DNA from: Nostoc sp. LEGE 12450
GTDB lineage: Bacteria; Cyanobacteriota; Cyanobacteriia; Cyanobacteriales; Nostocaceae
Reading direction: 5' to 3'
NCBI RefSeq assembly: GCF_015206895.1
Contig: NZ_JADEXU010000070.1
Span: 1-39,473, forward strand
Length of the DNA: 39,473 bases
The position numbers were made by a program, and so were the translations under genes. The notes beneath the pieces were generated by a model. It did not search any database. It was not told the origin of the DNA and saw only the letters and a program-made list of their open reading frames with translations. Of this stretch, positions 17,636 through 24,682 are shown in pieces (positions within the stretch are counted from its first letter, which is position 1; each line of letters begins with the position of its first letter).

Positions 17636-17716
17636 GGCCTGTTCGCTTCCATAATTTCTCATCTTTAATTATGTTACTTCCTTGGCTCAAGAGATTGACG
17701 GATTAAATAAGTTGCA

Positions 17717-17779
17717 GGTGCTTGACCTCAGACGCACATCGCCACTGCGTGGCTCGTTTGCCTCTTCCGGTCAAGCACC
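17717..17779. terminator. Large stem-loop, probable terminator of the small-regulator genes
   Basis: GGTGCTTGACC (17717-17727) pairs perfectly with GGTCAAGCACC (17769-17779). An inner hairpin GCCAC-TGC-GTGGC sits at 17741-17753. It lies just downstream of the minus-strand gene ending at 17834. There is no strong T-run, so termination is inferred from position. Confidence 0.45.
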
Positions 17780-17833
17780 CGCTTAATAAATAATTGCTGA
17801 AGGGGTGAATAATCCTAGTTTAAAAAAGTATAG

Positions 17834-18049
17834 TCAAAGATAAGAATCCACAAGTTTCCCCTGAGTTGACCACTTCTCATCTAGAAGGCGACAAGCGACA
17901 TAAACAACATTTTGAGGATTGCGCTTGTGCCTTCCATTCGTACCCCAAGAACGAACAGTATAATCACCTTGATAACCTAAAACAAGTGCTAGCTCGTCAT
18001 AAGTTAACTGCCATTTTTTCTTAAATTCTATTGGGTGCATAGTATTCAC
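17834..18049 (-). CDS. Small DNA-binding-like protein, paralog 1
   Basis: 71 residues (or 68 from the second Met, IEFKKKWQLTYDELALVLGY). LTYDELALVLGY..DYTVRSWGTNG has the spacing of a helix-turn-helix, with HKRNPQ as a basic tail of the recognition helix. It is about 80% identical by eye to the next gene. A palindromic site pair lies in its 78-bp upstream gap. Likely an autoregulated transcription factor; target unknown. Confidence 0.65.
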   Translation of the reverse strand: MNTMHPIEFKKKWQLTYDELALVLGYQGDYTVRSWGTNGRHKRNPQNVVYVACRLLDEKWSTQGKLVDSYL

Positions 18050-18072
18050 CTATTTCAAGTAATTAATTAGGA

Positions 18073-18113
18073 GTGTCTAGCGGACATTTGACTAATAGGT
18101 GTCTGGCAGACAC
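18073..18113. promoter_or_regulatory. Operator-like palindromes upstream of paralog 1
   Basis: GTGTCTGGCAGACAC (18099-18113) is a perfect 15-bp palindrome with one central base, and GTGTCTAGCGGACA (18073-18086) is a related imperfect copy 26 bp away. Both lie in the gap between the two paralogs, where the promoter of the 17834 gene should be. Autoregulation by one of the paralogs is inferred. Confidence 0.55.
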
Positions 18114-18127
18114 GCGGATATAAATTA

Positions 18128-18334
18128 TCAAAGGTAAGAATCTATAACTTTCCCCTCAGATGACCATTTTTCATCTAGAAGGCGACAAGCAACATAAGCA
18201 ACTTTTTGAGGATTGCGCTTATGGACTCCATTTATCCCCCAGCATCGGACGGTGAAATCATTTTCGTAACCTAAGACGAGTGCTAGCTCGTTGTAAGTTA
18301 ATTGCCACTTTTTCTTAAATTCTATTGGGTGCAT
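18128..18334 (-). CDS. Small DNA-binding-like protein, paralog 2
   Basis: 68 residues, starting MHPIEFKKKWQLTYNELALV and ending KWSSEGKVIDSYL, with the same HTH-like core as the downstream copy. Differences cluster in the putative recognition region (SWGTNGRH versus CWGINGVH), which could change operator preference. The pair is a tandem duplication. Upstream, at 18361-18375, is a direct repeat AATCGACT/AATCGACA. Confidence 0.65.
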   Translation of the reverse strand: MHPIEFKKKWQLTYNELALVLGYENDFTVRCWGINGVHKRNPQKVAYVACRLLDEKWSSEGKVIDSYL

Positions 18335-18411
18335 AAATGTAAATCCCTCACTATTTTTAATCGACTAATCGACAAAGTTTTTAGGTTTTTTGACTGACGA
18401 GAAATATTTCT

Positions 18412-19866
18412 CTAACGAGCGCTAATAAATCTGAGCAAGCTATCAGGATAAAACCAGTCTGGAACTGTGACGCGCTTCGATTCAATCAGATTTCCGTCGT
18501 CATCATAAAGACCACTGATTTCAGCATGGTTTAGAGGTACGCGACCGTTCTTTGACTTGCGCTTGATTTGGATAGTTTCGCTTTGCCTTAAATCATTAAA
18601 ACCCTCAGCATTACCACTTGCTGCATTAGTAAAAGCATGAGAAATACAAACTAGATATTCGGCAGCCTTGCGAACGTCAGTAAGTGAATGTCTCACAAAT
18701 TTTTTGACTGATTCTTTACAATCATCTTGCAGAGAAAGCTGTGTCAATTCATCCCAGAGTGTTTGAATAGGGGTGTCGTTTTCTGTGCGGTCGCTCCAAC
18801 GTTGAACAGCTTCATTCATTGCCTCACCAATAGCTAAATAATCGTTACGTTCGCCGATTAATTCTGGCTCTAAAGGTATCAACAACTTCCAAGCTTTAGC
18901 TCTGTTCTTATGTCCATGAGCGTCAACGATTGATGTAATATTCCAATCAAAAATCGCCTTCCTAGACAGAACAATTGATGCAGCAAAACTGCTTTTACCA
19001 CTACCTTGACCTCCCAACACCCAAACTGGTTTTGTGGACTCGATGACATCCCATAGCCAGCCACCCTCATGATTTTTCAATAGTTGAACTAATTCTTGGG
19101 CGGTCGTGCCTTGTGGAGCCTTAGCTTTTTCACTACTGGGATTTATGTTTTCTGCGTCCGCCTTGCGCTTGTCTCTTCTGTTTTCAGCAATGGATTTGTC
19201 AGCTACGGAGTCAGCGACCACAAACTGTTTTTTAGTATTGCTAAACTGCAAATCCTCAAGCTCTGACTGACGCTGATACTGTTGCTGCAATTCCTCAAGA
19301 GAGATATAGCGTTCTTGGACTAACAGATTATCAGCGCGTCTGTCGATGTCCTTTTTATGCTTGTCCTTAATCCGCTCTGATTCATGTGATTGCAAGTCGC
19401 GCTCAGTCCTAGTAACTAAACCTTGGCGCTTAATAGCTGTTTTGAAGGACTCCAAACGTTGAAAACTTGACTCGTTATCAATCTCATCTTTTGCAGCCCA
19501 GCAGTAATAACCCATCCAAACAAAAGCAGGCGCGACTAATAACCACAGACTTGGATTCTCTGATGGAGCTAAATCTGACGTAATGAAAGCACCGTCAGGG
19601 AGAGACACAACATCATTAAACTGTCGTGACTTCCATACTTCTGTAAGCAATCTGTACTTGAAACGGCAGTATTTATTATCAAGTGCCGATTGTGATTTTG
19701 CAGGTAATTTATAATGCTTAATTGTGCGTTTATTAGCTGTTACCGGACAAAATCGCACTTCAGTAAACTGATAAGGGTGCGGTGTCTGCCCATAGTAATA
19801 AGCACTTGCTAGCCCCAGAAGTAAAGCTGTGACAGCACCAATTTTCAGTAGCGGTTGAGCATTCAT
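18412..19866 (-). CDS. Membrane-anchored HerA/FtsK-like P-loop ATPase
   Basis: 484 residues. Two transmembrane helices (about 5-24 and 107-124) anchor it, followed by a charged coiled-coil linker (140-250). The ATPase has Walker A GGQGSGKSS (285-293), a strand ITSIVDAHGH like the DPHG strand of HerA/VirB4/TraD ATPases, Walker B-like LWDEL (370-374) and a sensor strand YLVCISHAF. Size and layout recall small coupling-protein-like or Zot-like pumps. It overlaps the previous gene by ATGA (19863-19866). A role in moving plasmid DNA or assembling an envelope complex is inference. Confidence 0.75.
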   Translation of the reverse strand: MNAQPLLKIGAVTALLLGLASAYYYGQTPHPYQFTEVRFCPVTANKRTIKHYKLPAKSQSALDNKYCRFKYRLLTEVWKSRQFNDVVSLPDGAFITSDLAPSENPSLWLLVAPAFVWMGYYCWAAKDEIDNESSFQRLESFKTAIKRQGLVTRTERDLQSHESERIKDKHKKDIDRRADNLLVQERYISLEELQQQYQRQSELEDLQFSNTKKQFVVADSVADKSIAENRRDKRKADAENINPSSEKAKAPQGTTAQELVQLLKNHEGGWLWDVIESTKPVWVLGGQGSGKSSFAASIVLSRKAIFDWNITSIVDAHGHKNRAKAWKLLIPLEPELIGERNDYLAIGEAMNEAVQRWSDRTENDTPIQTLWDELTQLSLQDDCKESVKKFVRHSLTDVRKAAEYLVCISHAFTNAASGNAEGFNDLRQSETIQIKRKSKNGRVPLNHAEISGLYDDDGNLIESKRVTVPDWFYPDSLLRFISAR

Positions 19867-20444
19867 GACTTAGATTTGTGGATGCCGTAAACCACACTGC
19901 CTGCCACTAATGCACCCACCAAAAACACAATAGTTTTGTCTGATTCTGGCAGACGGTTAAAATCTTCTACAGTTGCTTTGATGTTGTCATAAGTCTTGTG
20001 TGAGTTCTGCATTGTGGTGTAAAAATTGCCGATAGCAGTCCACAAAATGAAACATCCGAATATTGTTTGAAAGAGAAATTTTATCGCCTTGTCCATGTCC
20101 GTAAAAACCCATCCTTCAGGAGACTTATTTACGGTAAACTCCAATAAATCACGATTAACTATTTGATTAATTCCCAACACAATAGCGACCGCAGGCATTA
20201 GCCCTGCCGAGCCTGTAGCTATTACTAAATACTTAGCCAAGCAATAGGAAGTAACACCCCAGCCGCAAGATTCAATACCTTTAAGAACAGCGCGACTACG
20301 GTTAAGCTTCTCAATTTCCTTCGCTTTGAATCTTCTAATAGCTTCTTGTTCATCCTGGGTAAACGCAGTATCAGGAAAGTCTTGATAGTTGAGTGATTGT
20401 TCGGTGTCCCCGTCTTGCAATTCGGTGTCAAGTTCATCTAACAT
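19863..20444 (-). CDS. Multi-pass membrane protein of unknown function
   Basis: 193 residues. An acidic, helical N-terminus (about 1-50) precedes three or four hydrophobic segments (GWGVTSYCLAKYLVIATG, LMPAVAIVLGI, FLFQTIFGCFILWTAI, TIVFLVGALVAGSVVYGI). It is translationally coupled to the ATPase gene, so the two products probably form a membrane complex. No family recognised. Confidence 0.7.
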   Translation of the reverse strand: MLDELDTELQDGDTEQSLNYQDFPDTAFTQDEQEAIRRFKAKEIEKLNRSRAVLKGIESCGWGVTSYCLAKYLVIATGSAGLMPAVAIVLGINQIVNRDLLEFTVNKSPEGWVFTDMDKAIKFLFQTIFGCFILWTAIGNFYTTMQNSHKTYDNIKATVEDFNRLPESDKTIVFLVGALVAGSVVYGIHKSKS

Positions 20445-20468
20445 TGTTCTTATGACGAATTTTTATTT

Positions 20469-20496
20469 CCCCTACTGAGCGGTAACTTAGTAGGGG
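20469..20496. terminator. Hairpin between 20513 and 20444 genes
   Basis: CCCCTACTGAG (20469-20479) pairs with CTTAGTAGGGG (20486-20496) with one G-T wobble and a 6-nt loop. On the + strand it is followed by ATTTTGCT. It separates the two halves of the minus-strand module and may act as an attenuator. Confidence 0.45.
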
Positions 20497-20512
20497 ATTT
20501 TGCTATGCTGAA

Positions 20513-21160
20513 TTACTCGAAAATCGTAGAAACAGCAGTACGGAAGGCTTGCACTAATTTGTTAGTCGTGAATGACTTACGAGGCACTAAATCAAGGTCT
20601 GAGCTTTCGCCGTATGTGAGCAGGTGTTTGGCTTTCTCCATCTCATAAGTTCTGTCAGCGTCTAACTGTGCCTTTACAGGTCGGGCTAACTGTGATTTAG
20701 AAGCTGCTAAATGGTCAACTTGGCTAATGTGGTAGTCGATGTAAGCCTTGAGCTTAACTAGGTCGATGCTTTCTCTGTAGCGCTGATTCTCTAGTGTGCG
20801 GTCGCTGGCCAGCTTCAATCCGATTTCTGAACGCTCATGACCATACTTTAAATTTGCGATCGTTAAATCAGCGCTGGCTTTATCAATGGCAATACCAGAT
20901 GCGCCAGCAGATTTGTAAATCTCTGCAAGTCCTTTGTTATATTCCTCAGTGCCTTTGATGAACGCTGACAGGTTATCTGTGATGTAGGGCATGATGGTTA
21001 AGATGCGCTCACCCTCGTTGCCCATTTCCCCTACTTTGGTCAGCGCTGCATCGTCGCCATTGATGCAACCCATGATTAAGCTGTCTGCAACGCCTAATTT
21101 CTCAGCCCTTGCTTTCAGCTTTTTACCATGCTTGCCGACTAGATTCTTGATATGTTTCAC
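20513..21160 (-). CDS. Hypothetical helical protein of plasmid module
   Basis: About 215 residues from GTG 21160, chosen because AGGAG lies 8 nt upstream; the frame continues upstream to 21226 without such a site. The sequence starts basic (KHIKNLVGKHGKKLKARAEKLG) and is almost entirely amphipathic helix (long stretch about 90-190), with no transmembrane segment. It could be a coiled-coil structural component. Family not recognised. Confidence 0.65.
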   Translation of the reverse strand: MKHIKNLVGKHGKKLKARAEKLGVADSLIMGCINGDDAALTKVGEMGNEGERILTIMPYITDNLSAFIKGTEEYNKGLAEIYKSAGASGIAIDKASADLTIANLKYGHERSEIGLKLASDRTLENQRYRESIDLVKLKAYIDYHISQVDHLAASKSQLARPVKAQLDADRTYEMEKAKHLLTYGESSDLDLVPRKSFTTNKLVQAFRTAVSTIFE

Positions 21161-21329
21161 GTTTTTGGCTCCTGTATGTGCAACATTCCGTGATAAACCA
21201 TTGAGACAGGGGGGCCGCGAGTGCAATTAATAACGGTATCCCCACCAGTCCAATCAACAAATGTTTGTAAGTAAGCTTGCCTCCTGCCTTAATCGATAAT
21301 TCCGGCGAAAGATAACGCGAGGTCTGCAA
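21123..21329 (-). CDS. Possible tiny single-pass membrane protein
   Basis: A frame with TTG as its first possible start encodes up to 68 residues including one clear hydrophobic helix (HLLIGLVGIPLLIALAAPL). It would fill the 128-bp gap between its neighbours but overlaps both ends and lacks a good ribosome-binding site. Low confidence. Confidence 0.25.
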   Translation of the reverse strand: MQTSRYLSPELSIKAGGKLTYKHLLIGLVGIPLLIALAAPLSQWFITECCTYRSQKRETYQESSRQAW

Positions 21330-21945
21330 ACTGGCTTTTGTAGTCCAGGGCGGTGGCCTCCATCGCTTGCTTGATTTGGGTCAGTTCACTGCCAGCAACA
21401 TCATCCATCTCTGCGAGTGTCTGCCTTATTTCGTCGGCTTTGCGTCGGATTTTTGATACTTCCTGATTTTTGAATTCCCTTGCAAAGTGGACGAGGGCGT
21501 TAAAAATCGCCTCGTTCAACTCCTTTCTAGATGCGAAGGTGGAAGCAATGGACACTGTAATCTGTTTCACATCCGCCGCTTTTAACTCAATCCCCGCGCC
21601 CTGTGCAATATCTGCAACGAGGGCTTGCTTTTCTTGCTCAGTTAGCACAATCTGATTCTCTGGCTCTTGCACGGTCAGCGCCCCTGTTTGAAGATCAGTC
21701 TCAGTCTGTGCATCTTCTGACCCTACTAAAAACGTTTCTTCAACGGGTTCATCAGTTACAGTTAATCGGTTGGTTGCTTTTTCTCTGAGATAGTCAACGG
21801 CTTGGCTCAATTGGTCTTTGGTGGGATTGTCAAGGTCATCGCACTCGACAGCGATCGCTGCCGACGTATAATCGTCTTTAGTGAATCCTTGATAACCCTG
21901 TTTGTACAAACGAGCGCGGACATTGTTAGTAAATTTGTCAGACAT
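21289..21945 (-). CDS. Hypothetical protein of plasmid module
   Basis: 218 residues from ATG 21945, with AAGGAG 8 nt upstream. The N-terminal 60 residues form a small helical domain, residues 65-105 are an acidic linker (many E, T, D), and the C-terminal 110 are helical (KIRRKADEIRQTLAEM). Soluble, acidic, no recognised family. It starts 12 bp after the end of the upstream gene, so the two are in one operon. Confidence 0.7.
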   Translation of the reverse strand: MSDKFTNNVRARLYKQGYQGFTKDDYTSAAIAVECDDLDNPTKDQLSQAVDYLREKATNRLTVTDEPVEETFLVGSEDAQTETDLQTGALTVQEPENQIVLTEQEKQALVADIAQGAGIELKAADVKQITVSIASTFASRKELNEAIFNALVHFAREFKNQEVSKIRRKADEIRQTLAEMDDVAGSELTQIKQAMEATALDYKSQFADLALSFAGIID

Positions 21946-21957
21946 GGTGATTGCTCC

Positions 21958-22470
21958 TTAGAGGGCTAGTGTTAAAACTTCGGTGGTTGCAGATTTCATG
22001 GGCTGCGTTCGTCTGTTGATTGCCCATTTAGCAGCAACAAACGCAACAAGGGCTAAATCTTTGCTGTGGTAACATTTCTCGGCCTTATAACTTAGATTTG
22101 CTTGGCTAAACCAGTAATAACGAGTGCTGCGGGGTACATCGTCAAGATTGATTTTTAGATAGTCTGCCAACGCGACTAGGAATTGCTGACCTGTGTATTG
22201 AACTTCTTCGGCATCATAGAAGTGTTTAAAGGCTTGCCAGCGTTCACTAAAATCAGAAGTCCTAAAAGAAAAGGCTGGACACTTGCGCTTCATACCTGCA
22301 TAGGTTTCAACAATGCTTTTCGCTTTTTCGGATTCAATTTCAAGCGAGAAATATTGTTTCAAGGATGCGACTGTGCGATACCAAGTGATATCTGAAATGC
22401 CTTTTCCCGTGATGCCCTCGTAAGTTTCTTTGAGCAAGCGATACTTAGCTACATATTTTTTTGTTGCCAC
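21958..22470 (-). CDS. Hypothetical protein, possible DNA-binding
   Basis: 170 residues starting with GTG 22470. A basic N-terminus (ATKKYVAKYRLLKETYEG) and several short helices with aromatic residues (STRYYWFSQANLSYKAEK) are visible, with a basic C-terminus. It is the promoter-proximal member of the 21289-22470 gene pair. Nothing diagnostic was recognised. Confidence 0.6.
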   Translation of the reverse strand: MATKKYVAKYRLLKETYEGITGKGISDITWYRTVASLKQYFSLEIESEKAKSIVETYAGMKRKCPAFSFRTSDFSERWQAFKHFYDAEEVQYTGQQFLVALADYLKINLDDVPRSTRYYWFSQANLSYKAEKCYHSKDLALVAFVAAKWAINRRTQPMKSATTEVLTLAL

Positions 22471-22797
22471 ATTAACTCTGTTTTATTACTTGAGTGTGTA
22501 TAAAATTGACCGACTATCCGTAAATTCCAGTTATTTGACAGGCTTATTTAGCTAGAAACAGTTATCCTGATACACCAAATTAGCTAGGCACTATCAATAA
22601 CCTTGGAAAAAGGACTTTAGACAAATGTGAGAATGGAGTTTTTATCAGCTATAACCACGTAATAACAAGGTTTGTCAGCTTTGATGACATACTGACACTT
22701 TCTCGTTTACCCCCACGAATACGCCCCTTTTGGACTAGTTGACGCGCTTGTACCAAAGCCTTTGGATGTTTTGCGCGGTACTAGATGTTACCAAGGG
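22471..22797. other. Intergenic stretch with no recognised feature
   Basis: 327 bp without a credible gene. It probably holds the promoter for the minus-strand genes that follow. Only weak short dyads (such as CCAAA-GCC-TTTGG near 22754) are visible. Confidence 0.4.
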
Positions 22798-23070
22798 TTA
22801 GAACAAACTCAGCTGTATTGAGTTGTGATTTATCTCTGCTGTGTGCTGTTTATATAAGCTCGGCACTTCGTAGCAGCGTCTTAGCACCTTGTCACGATTG
22901 AGCTTTAAGTCAGCGCTCTTAGACTGACGCGGTAAAGGACGGAAATAATATTGTGTGTGGTTGATACTATCGCTACTGGTTAAATATCTGTACAGTGTTC
23001 CATTGATCCAGTAAGTTTTGCTCTGGCTCAACAGCGTGACGCATCCTACAAGCTCTTTATCAATCATCAT
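22798..23070 (-). CDS. Small hypothetical protein
   Basis: 90 residues from ATG 23070, chosen because GGGAG lies a few bases upstream. It contains TYWINGTLYRYLTSSD and is basic overall. It overlaps the end of the upstream membrane-protein gene (AATGATGATTGA), so it is coupled. Family not recognised. Confidence 0.55.
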   Translation of the reverse strand: MMIDKELVGCVTLLSQSKTYWINGTLYRYLTSSDSINHTQYYFRPLPRQSKSADLKLNRDKVLRRCYEVPSLYKQHTAEINHNSIQLSLF

Positions 23071-23572
23071 TTTTATCTCCCGCGACACACGCGCCTGTTA
23101 AGCTTGCACCCAAGAAGACCGCAATTGATGCGATAGCACTTCCTTCAAAAATTTTGGCGTTGTAAATCCATGTGGGTTGATACTCCTCCCCTCTGCTTTC
23201 CTCGATGCGGTCAAAGCCGTGACAAAAGATAGAACCAACTACCATAAAACTAGTAGTTACCAAGCTCACAATTGCTACTGATGACGCTGCACCGAGTATG
23301 AATGAGTTAATCTTTTCACGCCAAGGAATTACACGGCGAATGTGCATTACTGGCTTCTGTTCTAGATATGAATGCCACTCAGAATCAGTAAAATTCGTGG
23401 GCTTGTAATCACAGGGTTCATGTTCGTCAAGTAGTTCGCCTACTGCTTGGATTGCATCTCCTAGCATCACATCTGGGGAGTATTCTAGTTGTTTGAATTC
23501 CTCCGAATCTCGGATTTCTATGAGCCAGCGATCTATTGCTTCTAACCTTCGTAATTGGTTTTGGTGGAGCAT
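23060..23572 (-). CDS. Membrane protein of unknown function
   Basis: 170 residues. A soluble acidic N-terminal half (about 1-85) is followed by two transmembrane segments (FILGAASSVAIVSLVTTSFMV and the SAIASIAVFLGASLTGACVA region). It lies 6 bp downstream of the gene at 23579 and overlaps the next gene, indicating an operon. Unknown family. Confidence 0.65.
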   Translation of the reverse strand: MLHQNQLRRLEAIDRWLIEIRDSEEFKQLEYSPDVMLGDAIQAVGELLDEHEPCDYKPTNFTDSEWHSYLEQKPVMHIRRVIPWREKINSFILGAASSVAIVSLVTTSFMVVGSIFCHGFDRIEESRGEEYQPTWIYNAKIFEGSAIASIAVFLGASLTGACVAGDKNDD

Positions 23573-23578
23573 AAATCC

Positions 23579-23809
23579 TTATCCTTCTTTTTGTTTATTT
23601 CTGTGGACTTTGAATTGCTTACAAGCCCACTCAAAGCTGTAGTTGAGAGTGTCTGCAACCGCTTCCCATTCCTCAAGATTCATTGCTTGCAGGATGCTTG
23701 CGTCTACAGTCTGTGTCCATCTTTTGAAAGCGACAGTTGCCCAAGTTCCATTGATTTCTGAGATTTGCCACCAAACTGAAAAAGGCAACTTTTTAATATC
23801 GATATCCAT
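23579..23809 (-). CDS. Small hypothetical protein, first gene of membrane module
   Basis: 76 residues from ATG 23809. It is rich in Trp (VWWQ, GTWATVAFKRWTQ, EEWEAV, FEWACKQF), with predicted mixed strand/helix and no membrane segment. It diverges from the RHH regulator gene, so the 345-bp region between them may control both directions. Confidence 0.55.
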   Translation of the reverse strand: MDIDIKKLPFSVWWQISEINGTWATVAFKRWTQTVDASILQAMNLEEWEAVADTLNYSFEWACKQFKVHRNKQKEG

Positions 23810-24005
23810 ACTTGGTCTATGTAGTTTTCAAGGTTCAGACACGCACAATTACCGCGACCGCAGATATAAAGCGACCGCTATGCAAATGTGCTGATAAATA
23901 GCGAAAATTAGTCGTCAAAGTCAGCGCTAGCAAGCCTTGCAACCCTCGAAAGGAAGTCGCCTTAGCGTTTTGCACTTGGGTCTTACTTGCGTCTGCCTTA
24001 AGTTA

Positions 24006-24076
24006 TTGACGTATCGATAACCTTGACACTAATATATTAATAGATGAGTTCCGAACTTGTCAACTAAGTTCGGAAC
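24006..24076 (+). promoter_or_regulatory. Promoter with operator palindrome before RHH gene
   Basis: TTGACG (24006-24011) and TAATAT (24030-24035) are separated by 18 bp. Just downstream, GTTCCGAACTT (24048-24058) and AAGTTCGGAAC (24066-24076) form a perfect 11-bp dyad with a 7-bp centre. The half-site TTCGGAA recurs at about 24125, 24560, 24588, 24648 and 24667, up to the initiator start. The RHH protein encoded next is the obvious candidate binder. Confidence 0.55.
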
Positions 24077-24154
24077 CGCTTAGAACCAGCTGCTTTTTGA
24101 CAAGTTTTGATGTTAACTGAAAATGTCGGAATATATCAGAACTTTTCTAATATA

Positions 24155-24316
24155 ATGGCAACGTCAAAGGCAAAAGTAACTTTTACATGCAGTCCTGAGT
24201 TAAAAGAAAAACTACAAGAATGGGCGGACAGCGAAAGCCGAACGCTATCAAATTTAGTTGAACTGATCACCCAACAAGCAGTAACAAACCATGAAAACAA
24301 AGTGAGCAACAAGTAA
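24155..24316 (+). CDS. Ribbon-helix-helix (CopG-like) regulator
   Basis: 53 residues from ATG 24155, preferred over 24107 because the RHH fold begins immediately: strand KAKVTFTCS, helix PELKEKLQEWADSES, turn, helix RTLSNLVELITQQAV. Small RHH proteins next to plasmid initiator genes usually repress rep transcription and set copy number. A perfect palindrome lies between the putative promoter and this gene. The following small frame starts 1 bp after the stop. Confidence 0.75.
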   Translation: MATSKAKVTFTCSPELKEKLQEWADSESRTLSNLVELITQQAVTNHENKVSNK

Positions 24317-24317
24317 T

Positions 24318-24461
24318 ATGATTAACGCTTACCAACCGGACATCACAGCACAACTAGACGATATAGACGAGCGCTTAGAACAATTGGGTGATGAATTAGA
24401 CATTATCCCCACAATACAAAACGGTATGAGGCGGGAAGGCGCAAACAATCAACAGATTTAG
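24318..24461 (+). CDS. Small acidic protein downstream of RHH gene
   Basis: 47 residues, starting INAYQPDITAQLDDIDERLEQ. ATG 24318 follows the RHH stop by one base (TAATATG), which suggests translational coupling. The sequence is acidic and helical. No family recognised; too short to be certain. Confidence 0.45.
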   Translation: MINAYQPDITAQLDDIDERLEQLGDELDIIPTIQNGMRREGANNQQI

Positions 24462-24477
24462 CGTCTCTCATACACAA

Positions 24478-24505
24478 ATCCCCACTAGTGGCAACTAGAG
24501 GGGAT
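24478..24505 (+). terminator. Stem-loop after RHH/small ORF
   Basis: ATCCCCACTAGT (24478-24489) pairs with ACTAGAGGGGAT (24494-24505) at 11 of 12 positions around a GGCA loop, 16 bp after the small gene. No T-run follows. Confidence 0.5.
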
Positions 24506-24596
24506 GCGTACCAGAAGAGACTGGATTTTCATTAATTTTTTTGTCATAACGCGGGTAACTCCGAACTGAAAATGTCCTGCAAGACTTTTCGGAACC

Positions 24597-24633
24597 GCGA
24601 CCGCACTACTATAGTAATCAACTTTGCGGTCGC
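24597..24633 (+). promoter_or_regulatory. Leader hairpin upstream of initiator gene
   Basis: GCGACCGCA (24597-24605) pairs perfectly with TGCGGTCGC (24625-24633), with an inner dyad TACTATAGTA in the loop. GGAG follows at 24640 and the chosen start is at 24683. The position suits copy-number control of rep by RNA structure or protein binding; this is inference. Confidence 0.45.
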
Positions 24634-24682
24634 CGTGCAAGGAGTTATCCGAAATCAACACAAAATTTCGGAATGTTACAAA

